Positions 23,870 to 36,079 of a DNA stretch of 64,000 nt are shown piece after piece. Source of the stretch: Cordia subcordata (Eukaryota; Streptophyta; Magnoliopsida; Boraginales; Cordiaceae); NCBI GenBank assembly GCA_028554755.1, contig JAPTOF010000011.1, positions 3,004,501 to 3,068,500 of the forward strand. Reading direction: 5' to 3'. How positions within the stretch are numbered: position 1 is the first letter of the stretch; every line of letters begins with the position of its first letter. Both the position numbers and the translations under genes were made by a program. The notes below the pieces were generated by a model, which had not been told where the DNA came from, ran no database searches, and saw only the letters and a program-made list of their open reading frames with translations.

Positions 23870-25730
23870 TGTAGGATCGATAACATTACATGTGGTCTAT
23901 CCTATCCAAATTTTCAAAAATGCTACCAAGAAAACATGATAGGAAAATAAATAACCACATAACACACACAAGAACATGCTTAAAAACATAAAGAACATAA
24001 CTAGTATTTGCAAAATGTGTAAAGCTAACCTCTTGAAGCATGGGGCCTTTGATGAAGCTAAAACCGTCACGAGCTTTGTTCCCGCTCACAAACAAGGCCA
24101 CCAAAAAAAAAATTTACTATAAGGGTGTCGCAACATGCAACTCCCTAGTCTTCTTCCCTACGGTTAAAGAGACTTTTTTTTTGAGAGAATAGCCTCTTGT
24201 GTGGGAAGAAGCAAAATAATATGCTCTTGAAAATTTAGAGCAAAAAACTACACAATAAGTGTGTACTATGTGTTATAGTATTCTCTTACCATAACGGAAG
24301 AGATCAACTACAAAATTTTTGGATGCTAGAAATGGTTGAAGGTCTTGCTTATTTATAGAAAAAGTTTGGCACCTAAACCTTGTAAACTTTCCAAGTGGGA
24401 AACTTTTTCCTAGTAGTAAATGTTTGCCATGTGTCAGGGAAGTTACTTGTACAATTTGAATTCTTCATGGAAGTTACTTTCTAGCACATGTCTTGGAAGA
24501 TTGGGCCAAGCCTGCAATCCAAGCCCAACACATAGTCCATAATCCATATGGAGGTCCAAGCCCAGTTATGTTATCTTGGACTTTAAAGAAAGCCCAAATC
24601 CAATTCCAAGATTTGGCCCAATAAGGCTACTACCACAATATGGAATTTGCTCTTTCAAGATTACTCTCTCAAAGTCATTTCAACTAGGGAAGGGACCAAG
24701 AAGACACAATTAACCTTGGCTTCCAAAAATAATAAAAAAATGTCCTTGCCCGATCTTGGCGACATAATAATTATTTTTTACTCTAATCTATTCCACCATA
24801 AGATCAAAGTTGCACTCCAAGAATAATTGCTATTACCCAAAAGCTTATCACAAAAGAATGTGAACTTTGTCTTTAGCCTACTAAATAACCGACCATAATG
24901 CCCCTCTATGTATATCCACAGCTAAGACCGATCCTTTGGCCTGTGTACTATCACCTCCTTAGCTGTATCTTTCCCATTGGGTTTCTTGTCCTATTCCCAA
25001 CCATCCTTGGTCATGGAATCTCGTGATCTCAAGAGCAACCCTTAAGCCATATGATCGATACACCCAAAAAGGCAGCATCACTAGATCTAGATTCGGATGA
25101 TAAATATGGACAATCCCAAAGGGGGCACATAGATTCCATATTGCATTTGCATGTTCCAATTAATTAGAACTTAGCACTCAATGCACACGGCTGTTGATCT
25201 AATAAAACAAGATCTCACCAATAGTGAATCAAAGTATCAAACCCTAACTTCATTAGTTCATCCACATATGCTCAAGATTAAGAGCAATGATATTTAGTAG
25301 CAGTGAGTATCTTGTTTTCTTTCTTTGATAGTACGTCTCTAGAAAACATACTCATAATGGTTCTGTCAAATACGTGACACACGTACTATTGAAACAAATC
25401 CGAAAAGTCCTCCAATGACCTAGGTAGATCACCCTTAATGAGGAGACTTGCTCAATATAACCTTATCCTGGTAGAGTGCCCAACACTATTATTTGGTTAC
25501 GGACTTAATTTATGATGTAACTAAATTTAGACTTGGACCTACTGTGCGTCCAGCCTCACTGCGCACCCAAGTCATTAGTTCAAGTCAAGGGACCTTTACA
25601 CGTACATCAATAAAACATACCAGAGTTAATATGTAAGGAACTCATAATGCCATTTAACAAAATGATTATACATTGTTTAACATCCAAAATGTTATATACA
25701 AGTGAGCTTTAGGGCATACTAATCCTAACA
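23870..25730 (-). repeat. C1 3' LTR
   Basis: 1861 bp; in sense it starts TGTTAGGATTAGTATGCCC and ends ATCGATCCTACA. A TATA box CTATAAATA lies on the minus strand at about 24350-24359. Confidence 0.93.
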
Positions 25731-25743
25731 ATCTCCCACTTGG
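25731..25743 (-). promoter_or_regulatory. C1 polypurine tract
   Basis: In sense AAGTGGGAGAT lies directly before the LTR start TGTTAGG, the standard copia arrangement for plus-strand priming. Confidence 0.88.
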
Positions 25744-25744
25744 A

Positions 25745-26339
25745 CTAAAGATCACTTCTGCACAACCTAATACCCATAGACTCCAAATGTGTGGTAAACA
25801 TTTTCTTTGAAAGAGTCTTTGTAAATGGGTCTACCAAGTTTTTCGCTGAAGCTATCTTTTCAACTACAACATCTCCTTTTGGGATAAACTCACAGATCAA
25901 ATGATATTTTCGGTCAATATGTTTACCTTTTTTGTGATTCCTGGGCTCTTTTCACTATGAAATAGCACCATTGTTATCGCAATATAACGTTATTGATTTT
26001 TTAGCTGCCAGCGCAACCTCTAGGTCAAAAAGGAACTTTCTTAGCCATACTGCCTCTTTCGCAGCCTCAAATGCTGCTACATGCTCGGCCTCCATGGTAG
26101 TGTCAACAATACAATTTTTTACTTCACACTTCATCATTAAATAGCTCATCTTAACAGAGTGAAAACATATCCAGAAGTAGACTTCCTGGAATCTCTGTCG
26201 GACTGGAAATCCAAGTTTGTATAGGCTAATTTCGTTAGATCATTTGCACAGTATTCTAGCACATAATTCTTAGTTCCTTGTAGGAGTTTGAATATATGCT
26301 TAACTATGACCCAAGCATAAGGAACTCGTTTCATGCTCT
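25745..26339 (-). pseudogene. C1 RNase H (broken)
   Basis: Copia RNase H at the end of the polyprotein. Open parts are 26146-26334 (the region ending GYVFTLLR) and 25955-26149, with MEAEHVAAFEAAKEAVWLRKFL and the Asp of YCDNNGAIS. The expected tail, with VDPFTKTLSKKMF, can be followed to about 25800 in shifting frames. Stops and frameshifts prevent a full product. Confidence 0.88.
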
Positions 26340-27221
26340 CTATCTCCTCAGGTGTTTTAGGACATTGATCCTGAGATAGATAACTCCATGTCTAGAAGGT
26401 AATAAGGCTTTCTTAGAGTTTTGCATGTTAAACCTAACCAATATCTTCTCAATAAATGAAGCTTGAGATAGGGTTAGCCTTCTTTTCTTACGATCTCGCA
26501 TAAGCTTGATACCTAGAACATAACTAGCTTCTCCTAAATCCTTCATTTGAAATTGAGTAGAAAGCCAAACCTTGATGGATGATAACATCTGCACATCATT
26601 TCCAATAAGTAGGATATCATCCACATACAGAACCAAAAAAGCTACATCATTTCTATTAAGCCTCTTATACACGCAAGTTTCATCAATATTTTGATCAAAA
26701 CCATAAGATTTAATTACACCATCAAATTTGATGTTCCATGCTCTAGATGCCTACTTTAAACCATAAATGGACTTTTTTAACTTACAAATCATATGTTCCT
26801 AGCCTTTGGCAATATATCCATCTGGTTGTGTCATGTAAATGGTCTCGTCAAGCTCTCCATTAAGAAAAGTTGTCTTGACGTCCATTTGCCATATCTCATA
26901 GTCATAATGACATGTGATGGCAAGAAGTATCCTGATGGATTTAAGCATGGCTACTGGTGAGAAAGTTTCCTCATAATCGATCCCTTCTTTCTGATTATAA
27001 CCTTTCACCACCAACCTTGCTAAGGTTTCAACTTTTCCATTAACTCCTCTTTTCCTCTTGTAGACCCATTTCCACCCTATAGGTTTTACCACTTCAGGTG
27101 CAATTACAAGATCCCATACTTTGTTAGAATACATAGATTCTAACTCTGAATCCATTGCCTTATGCCATTGGTCAGCATCTATGTTGGAAACTGCTTCATC
27201 ATAAATTATGGGATCCACCAC
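26340..27221 (-). pseudogene. C1 reverse transcriptase (broken)
   Basis: Copia reverse transcriptase. The N-terminal part, 26799-27221, has KWVYKRKRGVNGKVETLARL and YEIWQMDVKTTFLNGELDE. The middle, 26673-26798, stays in frame apart from a stop replacing a Gln after IYGLK. The C-terminal part, 26340-26672, has the catalytic box LVLYVDDILLIGND and MKDLGEASYVLGIKL. The YVDD residues are intact. Integrase precedes it and RNase H follows, the copia order. Confidence 0.92.
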
Positions 27222-28329
27222 CTGATCCTTTAAAGAAGTCTGAAAAGTCTCTCCATAGTATTTATCAGGAGGTCTGGATATCCTCCCACTATGACGAGGC
27301 TCTGATATATTAGGTGTAATATGCTATTCCTTTTCATTTACAGTTACCACAGGTGTTATTGGAGATTCTTGTGAAATCTCTTCTAGAACAACTTCAGAAT
27401 CTAGTGTTTTCTGGATTATTTCACCATTCTCTAAGTATCTAGCATGGGTGCTTATAAACATCTTTTGCTCCTTAGGATTATAAAAGATCCCACCTTCGGT
27501 TCCCATAGGATCCTCAATAAAATAGCACAACTCGGATCTTGGTTCCAACTTTGAAGCATTACTATTAAGTACATAAGTTGGACAACCCCAAATGTGGAGA
27601 TGATTTAAACTAGGCTCATGCTCGGTCCACATTTCTTGTGGTATCCTAGGTACTGATTTAGATGGTACAAAGTTCAAGATGTATGCTGCTGTCTCAAGGG
27701 CATACCCCCAAAAAGATAAAGGTAATGATGCATGACTCATCATTGACCTAACCATATCTAATAGGGTGCGATTTCTTCTCTCTGCTACACCATTTTGCTG
27801 GGGAGTCCCTGGTACAGTCAATTCAGACACAATCCCTTTTTGTGTAAAATAGTCTTTGAACTCACCCGAGAGGTATTCGGCACCTCGATTAGACCGAAGG
27901 GCTTTGATACATTTATCTAATTTTTGCTCTACTTCAACCTTGAATTCTTTGAATTTCTCAAAGGATTTAGACTTGCGTCGCATCAGATATACATATCCAT
28001 ACCTAGAGTAATCATTAGTAAAGGTAATGAAACACTCAAAACCTCCTCGTGCTTGTTTGCTCATAGGACCACACACATCGGTATGAACCAATTCCAATAC
28101 TTCTTTGGCCCTTTCTCCTTAAGAAGAAAATGACCGTTTGGTCATCTTTCCTTTGAGCCAAGATTCACATGGAGGTAGATCTTTGAGATCTAATGAGCTA
28201 AGATGGCCATCCTCGACTAATCTCCGAATTCGCTTTAAACTATATGTCCTAAGCGTAGATGCCAAAGCTAAGTGTCATTGGTCGAAGAAACCTTTAATAT
28301 GTCCTAAGCGTAGATGCAAAAGATAAGTA
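27222..28329 (-). pseudogene. C1 integrase (broken, active site altered)
   Basis: Copia integrase. The core is in the 257-residue stretch 27324-28097: first Asp in LVHTDVCGPM, then TNDYSRYGYVYLM, and the Glu in PQQNGVAERRN. The second catalytic Asp, normally in SDRGGEY, is replaced: the sequence reads SNRGAEYLS. That alone should abolish activity. The pre-integrase region (28138-28329) is damaged by a stop and by a roughly 55-bp tandem duplication at 28242-28350. Confidence 0.92.
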
Positions 28330-28350
28330 TCATTTGTTGAAGAAACCTTC
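28242..28350 (-). repeat. Short tandem duplication in C1 pre-integrase
   Basis: Two units of about 55 bp, both starting ATATGTCCTAAGCGTAGATG on the plus strand (28242 and 28297), partly diverged. The unit length is not clearly a multiple of three, and the reading frame is lost around it. Confidence 0.85.
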
Positions 28351-28890
28351 CTTTTTTCGGGAATTAGTTTGTTCTATATTATGCAATGAGTTTGTAATAG
28401 GTTTTATATAGAACAAGTTATCATGCATGCGACCGGAACAAATAATATTTGCATCTCTACTGATATCAACACTAGAATGGAAATTAATGCAAAAACTATC
28501 TAATATTAATTGCGAAATAGAAATAAGGTTTTTACGTACATTCGGAACATAATAAACATTGTTCAAAAATAACTTCCTATTACATGGAAAATTTAAGCAC
28601 ATTTCTCCCACTGCAGTAGGCCATACTTTTGCTTCGTTACCCATCCTCAGAGCAAATTCCCCTTTAGCTAGTTCCTTCATTTCCTAAAACCAATGCAAAG
28701 AATTACAAATATGGTTAGTGGCTCCAGAGTCTACAATCCAAGAATCAGTAGAATCAACCACTAAACAGGTTTTAATGTAGAACAAAAGAGGTATACCTAT
28801 TTGGCCTCGTGCCAGGTACTTCGGGTAATCCTTTTCCAGTGCCTTTCTGGCCACACTTAAAGCATTTGCCCTTAGGCTTTTCACCTGTTA
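28330..28890 (-). pseudogene. C1 protease and pre-integrase region (broken)
   Basis: 28684-28884 has the retroviral-type aspartic protease site WIVDSGATNHIC, preceded by remains of a zinc knuckle (KDYPKYLARGQ). 28330-28680 follows with LNNVYYVPNVRKNLISISQL and ends in the Gag-pre-integrase region, FYIKPITNSLHN. The frame breaks at about 28681 and within the zinc knuckle, where CFKCGQKG is shifted before its His. Confidence 0.88.
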
Positions 28891-29617
28891 ATTGTTTGGG
28901 CTATTCACCATTTTTCTTCTTTTCCCCTTGATCACATTTTTGCTTCCTCTTTCCTTTGAACTTTTTCCCTTTCGGGTTAAGTCCAGAAGTTGATGCTTAA
29001 AGTATGTTTACGTGGCCCTTATTTTTCATTATGGCTTCTGCAGCTAGGAGCTCTTTCATCAATTCCGTCATATCCTTGTTCATCTTGCCCATATTATAAT
29101 TAAGCTTGAACTGGGTGTAAGACAGTGGTAAAGTCTCCAAAATCATGTCTACTTTTGACTGTTCATCTATGTTTGCCCCTAGGATCTCGGCAGTATTGAA
29201 GTAATCCATCATTTTGAGCATATGCTTTCTGACAGATGCACCTTCTGCCATTCTTTGATTCATAATTTCTCTAAGAGCACCTTGCCTTGCGGGCCTACTC
29301 TTATCAGCAAACATATGAGACAGTAAGGTCATGATTTCTTTTGCAGTTTCCATATGATGACGCTTGCTCTGCAAAATATCTGACATAGAAGCCATCATAT
29401 AGCACTTGGCCATACTATTGGCCTTCTGCCATTTTACCTCAGCATTATTTTGGGCTTCAGAAGAGTTTGCCCTCACAACAGGACAAGGAGTTGTTAGGAC
29501 ACACTTATACTCTTCTGCGGTGAGTACTATGTCCAAGTTCCGTTCCTAGTCCATAAAATTCGGTCCAGTGAGCTTGTGCTCTTTAAGAATTATAGCTAGT
29601 GGACTGAACGAAGACAT
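28891..29617 (-). pseudogene. C1 Gag (UBN2 type, broken)
   Basis: Copia Gag, the capsid protein that packages element RNA. The start MSSFSPL is at 29617. The open part, 28997-29536, is a UBN2-family region with KWQKANSMAKCYMMASMSDI, then EIMNQRMAEGASVRKHMLKM, then PLSYTQFKLNYNMG. A Lys-rich basic stretch follows before the zinc knuckle. There is a stop near 29550 (after NFMD) and another break at about 28995. It closely matches the C2 Gag at 430-1064. Confidence 0.88.
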
Positions 29618-31242
29618 TTTTCTGGATATACAACAATATAATCATAATTATTTTATGAGTATGGAATTGATGCATGTATAATATGTATGCTATCTTTGGA
29701 AATAAAACATACAAGTACTTTTACATCATTTGCCTTTGAGTAGATTAACCCTTAAACTACTAGATGTAACAATGTCTCAACGTCCTCACAAGAATTCCAC
29801 CTATGGGATGGCCGAACTTATGAATGTTAAGTTAAGCGCCATCGCTTATTTGAATTGACAATTATCTAGATATGTTCCAATTTGAATAATTCAATCACTG
29901 TTTCGTTTGGCTTCTTAAATCCGATAGTGAACTCTATCGATGGGATAGCCGAACCTGCCATTTAAGTTGAGTGTATGCCCATTCCTTATGTTCACTCGCC
30001 ATAACATTCTTGATTTAAGCCCTCCGATGGGGTAGTGACTTTAATCAATGTTGTGTGAGGCGATCTTTAGTGAAGAATTCCACCGATAGGATGGCCAAAC
30101 TCACTAACACCCTTTTTGAATAAACATTTTAAATTTACCTTCCTAAATCTTGATAAAGTGTCACCCTCCGATGGGGAAGTTAATGACATTTGCCATTAGC
30201 GTGAATCAAATATGAAAAGCGATAGGGTATTTCCAGTCCCCTTTCCCACTCAATATTTTAACATAAAGGTTTTCTCTATTTTTGGTATTCTTGCTTTTTG
30301 TTTTAGATCTAAACACACTTTGGATTTGCGAAACACTTTGGTTTTGTGAATCCCCTCTGTATTACTAAAACATTGCAATACCATAATGGATTACTTACCT
30401 AAATCTGGGTGTATGGACCCTTAGGTTGTCATATTTTAAATCTCAAGTTAAGTTTTTCATTTTTTTCATGAGATTGCATGGCATCTTTAGACATAATTGC
30501 TTAAAATTATCTTGTCTAAGCCACATAATTGCTTACAATTATCTTGTCTAAGCCAATCTCTTTTAAATGAACTTAACTATCTCTGAGAAATTAACACATA
30601 GGATTGGCCAATTTTAAAAACCTAATGAGTGGGCATATTTCTAGCTGGTAATCATGTTTATGCTTATGTAAATATGTTAAAACATATGTCAATGCATTAT
30701 AAACATCCATCAAAATACGTTAAAAATCCCTCTTTGATGGTTCCTTGCAATCTTCAACAAAACAGCACACTTAATAGCTTTTTCTGCCTAAGCCTATTGT
30801 CTGTCAGTAGGAGCCAGTCAACTAAGCCGGTCGACCGACAAGCTCACCCGACAAAGTGTTCCTCCATGCTGTTTTCTTGTTTTTCTCCTTGGTCTTTAAA
30901 GATTACAATAATACACTTTGCTATTGCTAATACAAGCTTCATAAAGAAACATTACAAGGATATCAAAATATCCTATTCTTCTTTTAAATGAAACTACAAG
31001 CAATAACCATAAATATTTATACATGAAATCGCCTATGGCCAAGCTTTGTTGACTGTACACGAAAATCTATCATGCATATATACGAACCATCAAAGGGATT
31101 TTATATTACTTGCACATTCAAGCATAAAACCACAAGTATATGCAACACAAGATTTCCTGATCTTGCCACTCACAAGATGACTAACATATTTATGCAAATA
31201 CAATATTCTTGCATAGTCTAAGCATGTTATGTGTGAGCCTAA
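29618..31242 (-). other. C1 long untranslated leader
   Basis: About 1.6 kb between primer site and Gag with no convincing gene. Five copies of a short module, like GAACTCTATCGATGGGATAG, lie within 29793-30180. A duplicated stretch (ACATAATTGCTTA and its neighbours) lies near 30490-30555. A segment with GCCGGTCGACCGAC is at 30811-30840. The 120-residue open frame at 30629-30991 shows no recognisable domain and is not considered coding. Confidence 0.7.
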
Positions 31243-31254
31243 GCTGTGATACTA
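31243..31254 (-). promoter_or_regulatory. C1 primer binding site (initiator tRNA-Met type)
   Basis: In sense TAGTATCACAGC lies three bases inside the 5' LTR and matches the consensus copia site TGGTATCAGAGC at ten of twelve positions. Confidence 0.78.
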
Positions 31255-31256
31255 AT

Positions 31257-33122
31257 TGTAGGATCGATAATATTACATGTGGTCTATTCTAGTCTATATT
31301 TTCAAAAATACTACCAAGAAAACATGCTAGGAAAATAAAATAACCATATAACACACACAAGAACATGCTTAAAAACATATAGAACATAACTAGTATTTGC
31401 AATGTAAAGCTAACCTCTTGAAGCGTGGGGCCTTTGATAAAGCTAAAACCGTCATGAGCTTTGTTCCCGCTCACGAACAAGGCCACCAAAAAAAAATTTA
31501 CTATAAAGGTGTCGCAATATGCAACTCCCTAGTCTTCTTCTCTACGGTTAAAGAGACTTTTCTTGAGAGAATAGTCTCTTGTGTGGGAAGAAGCAAAGTA
31601 ATATGCCCTTGAAAATCTAGAGCAAAAAACCACACAATAAGTGTGTACTATGTGTTGTAGTATTCTTTTGCCAAAATGGAAGAGATCAACTACAAAATTT
31701 TTGGATGCTAGAAATGGTTTAAGGTCTTGCCTATTTATAGAAAAACTTTGGCACCTAAACTTGGGAAACTTTCCATGTGGGAAACTTTTTCCTAGTAGTA
31801 AATGTTTGCCATATGTCATGGAAGTTACTTGTACAATTTGAATTCTTCATGGAAGTTACTTTCTAGCACACGTCTTGGAAGATTGGGCCAGGCCCGTAAT
31901 CCAAGCCCAACACATAGTCCATAATCCATGTGAAGGCCCAAGCCCAATAAGAAACCATCCAAGCCAATTAGGTTATCTTGAACCTTAAAGAAAGGCCAAA
32001 TCCAATTCCAAGATTTGGCCCAATAAGGCTACTACCATAATATGGAATTTGTTCTTTCAAGATTACTCTCTCAAAGTCATTTTAAATAGGGAAGGGACCA
32101 AGAAGACACAATTAACCTTGACTTTCAAAAATAATAAAAAAATGTCCTTGCCCGATCTAGGTGACATAATAGTTATTTTTAACTCTGATCTATTCCACCA
32201 TAAGATCAAAGTTTCACTCCAAGAATAATTGCTATTACCCAAAAGCTTATCACAAAAGAATGTAAACTTTGTCTTTGACCTACTAAAAATGCCCCTCTAT
32301 GTATACCCACAGCTAAGACCGGTCATTTAGCCTGTGTACTATCACCTCCTTAGCTGTATCTGTTCCGTTGGGTTTCTTGTCCTATTCCCAACCATCATTG
32401 GTCATGGAATCTCGTGATCTCAAGAGCGACCCTCAAGCCATATGACCGATACACCTATAAAGTTAGTATCACTAGATCTAGATTCGGATAATAAATATGG
32501 AAAATCTCAAAGGGGGCACATAGATTTCATATTGCATATGCATGTTCCAATTAATTAGAACTTAGCACTCAATGCACAAGGCTGTTGATCTAATAAAATA
32601 AGATCTCACCCACAGTGAATCAAAGTAGCAAACCCTAACTTCATTACTTCATCCACATATGCTCAAGATTAAGAGCAATGATCATTTAGTAGCAGTGAGT
32701 ATCTTGTTTTCTTTCTTTGATAGCACGTCTCTAGAAAATATACTCACAATGGTCCTGTCAAATACGTGACACACGTACTATTGAGGCAAATCCAGAAAGT
32801 CCTCCAATGACCTAGGTAGATCACCCTCAATGAGGAGACTTGCTCAATATAACTTTATCCCGGTAGAGTACCCAACACTACCATTCGGTTACAGACTTAA
32901 TTTATGACGTGACTAAATCTAGACTTGGACCTACTGTGCGTCCAACCTCATTGTGCACCCAAGTCATTAGTTCAAGTCAAGGGACCTTTATACATACATC
33001 AATAAAATATGCCAGAGATAATATATAAGGAACTCATAATCCCATTTAACAAAATGATTATACATTGTTTAAAATCCAAAATATTATATACAAGTGAGCT
33101 TTAGGGCATAATAATCCTAACA
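31257..33122 (-). repeat. C1 5' LTR
   Basis: 1866 bp, partner of 23870-25730. The TATA box lies at about 31731-31740 on the minus strand. The LTR ends directly at the target duplication TTTAG (33123-33127). Confidence 0.93.
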
Positions 33123-33856
33123 TTTAGATGGTGTATGAAGGTATTAATTGAAGTGGGAAAAGGGTTAGGGTTAATGGGTATGAAAGATTATCGGGTTCCT
33201 CCCTTGTAAATGAGCTGAAAAGGGCATTTATAGCTATTTGCAGGGTCTGCTAGTCGATTAGCATAAGCTGGTTGGCAAGTATTAAAGATTTTTCTCTATT
33301 CTTTGGTGCTACTAGTCGCCCTAACCGGTCAACCAGCAAAAAGGCCAGGGTGACTTGCAGAAATCTATTTTCGCTATAACTCGTTTTGGCTACAATTCGT
33401 GCACAGTTTTTTTCTATTTGCTCATACCATTTATAGGCACCACCAAAGCCATTTTTCATCATCATTTCAAACTCATAAACATCTCCAAACTTTTTCCATT
33501 CCCTCTATTGCTGTAAGCTCCAAGTTTGCTCTAATTGTGCTCAGTTTTGCCCGGTTGCTTTGTTCTTCGTCCAAGGGCTTCTAAATGGCTTTTTCTTCAT
33601 TTCTTCTCCTCCAAATCAACCGTAACTTTGCTCCTTAATCTAAAAATCATTATTTTAATCTCAATTCCTTCCCTCAAAATGTGCCTAAAACATGAAATAA
33701 GGCACTTAATGTAGCATTTATGCATTTTTACACCTATATGCGTAAATATGACTAATAGTGCACAAATGCAACCCTAAATGCACTCAATTATGCTCAAAAC
33801 ACCCTAAAAAGTGTATGCAAACAATGTATACAAACATACACAAATCATAGACATCA

Positions 33857-34497
33857 ACACCCCTAAACCTTCCCCTTGCTTTTCCCTAAGCAGGCCTAAA
33901 CCATGTCTATCCATATGCTTTTCAAGAGTTGCTGGTTGCATTAACTTGCTGTCTTTTCACCTCCAAGGGGTATAAGGGGTCATTCCTTTCGTGTAATGGC
34001 TTCCCTATCTATTTTTAAATCCTCTTCTCAAGGATAAGAGGTCTCGTATTTCTTGGGAACTTACCAAATAGCTAGAACCACCAGAAACATAGGATTCTAA
34101 CTCACGCACCCGGGATGTTGATACTTCGTACCCTATCAACTAGCATGGCCTCCTAACATGCACTTAGCCCCAAATATACAAGGAAAAGATGATACATCAT
34201 AATGTCTCTCAATTGACATAAGAGCCTTATTCATAATACAATGAAATAAAAAAGGGAATGCTTATGTCAAATTGACATTGTGTCACTTGACACTTTACTT
34301 CATTTTTTCACCTTTTTGTTGCCTTTTTTTTTGTCTTTTTCTCATTTTTCACTTTTTTCTCTTTTTTTTTTTGCATTTTTGCATTTTTTGCATTTTTTCT
34401 CAATACATAACATAAACAAAAAAAAGGAAACAGAAGAGGCTAAGGCACACTAAAAGAACTAATCAAGGAAGGGGTACTCATATCAATTGTTAGGAAT
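33857..34497 (-). other. G4 purine tract and 3' region, first part
   Basis: The region upstream (in sense) of the G4 3' LTR. It begins with the tract complementary to ACACCCCTAAACCTTCCCC and aligns to the non-coding 3' regions of G1 and G2. It includes the T-rich stretch at 34296-34405 and the short palindromic region near 33875-33895, here with mismatches. It has no gene. LARD1 is inserted at 34498. Confidence 0.75.
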
Positions 34498-36065
34498 GGT
34501 TCTTAAAGTTAGTCTCCTATTATAGATTTTGTACTGATTTGTGCATGAATCATCTTACTTTCGGTCTTATGCCATATCGTACATCTTCTCCTCAGTTGTT
34601 AGATCATGACGTAGTCCTTAGGATGACCTAATAGGGCTATGTGAATAAGGGATAGCTCAGTCGTCCTTAAATCTAGTTCGTAACCAAATGATAGAATTGA
34701 TACTATGACATAAATTCTATCGAGCATAGGTTATATTGCGTCACATGAGTTGGTTATCCTTATGACCAAGGGGTGTGGAGACACCAAAGTGGCCCACGGT
34801 GAGGTGTAAAGACATGCTCACTGAACATGACTCTATTGTGGGCATCCTATGGTATGTGCCCTACTGCCAAAGAATTACTTGTGGTACATATGAATGTTGT
34901 ATTCCCTCAGACTTGAGACCTCCATAGAGACTTGCGGATTGCTCCCCATGCTTTGGTATCAGACTATCTGGATTTCTAATTCGGTGACGAAAGGCTGCTG
35001 GTTGTGGGCAAGTGCCGCGAAGTCAATGCGTAGGTCAAGATGGGATTGATCGCTTCAGGTATTAAGAGAGTGATATTTTGTTTAGTCCTAATTCATTAAG
35101 ACTTTGACCAAAGCTTTCTGCGTTATATGTCACGTGGTTAGACCATAATGAGTCATAACGAGATTGGGACTTGATATAGAATACTTGAATAGGGGTTTGA
35201 TAATTTTGCCATGTCCCTAGGGTTATTTTAGAATATCGAGGGTCATAGGAAATCCACCATAGTGCCCAGGTCCATTGAATATTGCCTTGCAACTATTCAG
35301 CTTATCTGAACATCGGGAACCGTTGCTAGACGGTATTATCGATTAGTATAAGAATAGTTCTTATAATATCGGTTTAAGTTTGAACTTACAGAGTCATGCA
35401 TATGGTTAGGAATTAGTTAGAGGATTGACCCTACTATAATTGTTGGTCATATTTAATTATAAATTAAATGTATTATTATTTAATTATGAATTAAATAATA
35501 CAATAAGTAATTAATATTATAAATATTTAATTGACAATTAAATTTTATAACAATATTTAATAACCTATTACGGGTCACAGAATTGATTTTGACTATGTCT
35601 CCCTAGCACTGGATATGAGGATCAAAATTAATTCATGTGCTATTGTTTATAAATTAAATATGAATTTAATTTGAGCTTTATTATGGATTTAAGAAGTCCA
35701 TTATTCTAAGCCCAAAGAGTTGGGTTTATTGGGTTTTGGGGATGTGCTTTGTAGAAAGCCCATATCTCCCTATATAAGGAGAGTTCTCATTATTTCTTAT
35801 ATGTGCGTTTTTGTAAAAACCTGATGTCAGAAAAATCTCTTCCAAAATCCCTAAACTCAAAAATAGTCTCCTTCCCTCCTTCCCTATTCTTGTATATTCT
35901 TGATTGTATATTCTTGATCGCCTATGAAGAGGAGGAGCTCAACTCTTCCACAAGGCAAAGCTTCCAGCGGAAGAATTACGAGGTAATTCTAAATCTCAAA
36001 AATTCTAATTTTAGAGCTTGATCCTGTGCGTGAAAATTTAGAAAAAGTCTCCACGATTTCCTACA
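34498..36065 (+). repeat. LARD1 5' LTR
   Basis: 1568 bp, starting TGTTAGGAATGG and ending TTTCCTACA, directly before the primer site. The TATA box TATATAAGG lies at 35771. It is homologous to 57610-59286. Small open frames within it (35062-35292, 35803-36021) are not genes. Confidence 0.88.
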
Positions 36066-36066
36066 G

Positions 36067-36079
36067 TGGTATCAGAGCC
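36067..36079 (+). promoter_or_regulatory. LARD1 primer binding site, initiator tRNA-Met
   Basis: TGGTATCAGAGCC is an exact match to the canonical plant initiator tRNA-Met site, one base after the LTR. Confidence 0.93.

Larger units (their letters stand above)
23870..33122 (-). mobile_element. Ty1/copia element C1, complete structure
   Basis: A 9253-bp copia element with both LTRs (23870-25730 and 31257-33122), PPT, PBS and gag-protease-integrase-RT-RNase H order, inserted in the LTR of G4. The five bases TTTAG occur exactly at 23865-23869 and 33123-33127, and the G4 LTR reads continuously across them. The LTRs are full length and clearly alike, with few differences and one small indel near 24555/31943, so it is among the younger insertions. 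Its polyprotein is nevertheless broken by stops and frameshifts. Sequence style is TNT1-like; I do not assign a named lineage. Confidence 0.95.
22994..33856 (-). mobile_element. G4 3' LTR (family B), split by C1
   Basis: A family B LTR in minus orientation, present as 22994-23869 and 33128-33856, together about 1.6 kb. Outside C1 the sequence matches solo LTR B1 in reverse. The sense start TGATGTC at 33856 is preceded by a purine tract (33857 on), so this is the 3' LTR of an element extending right. A TATA-like CTATAAATGCC lies at about 33222-33231 on the minus strand, with GTCGA-type motifs just upstream (33240-33340). The left end is approximate because its TG appears mutated (TAATACG). Confidence 0.8.

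Noticed and set aside
29618..31242. CRISPR-like or satellite array in the copia leader
   Set aside because: The modules are few, unevenly spaced and match the leader of another copia copy, so they are part of the element.
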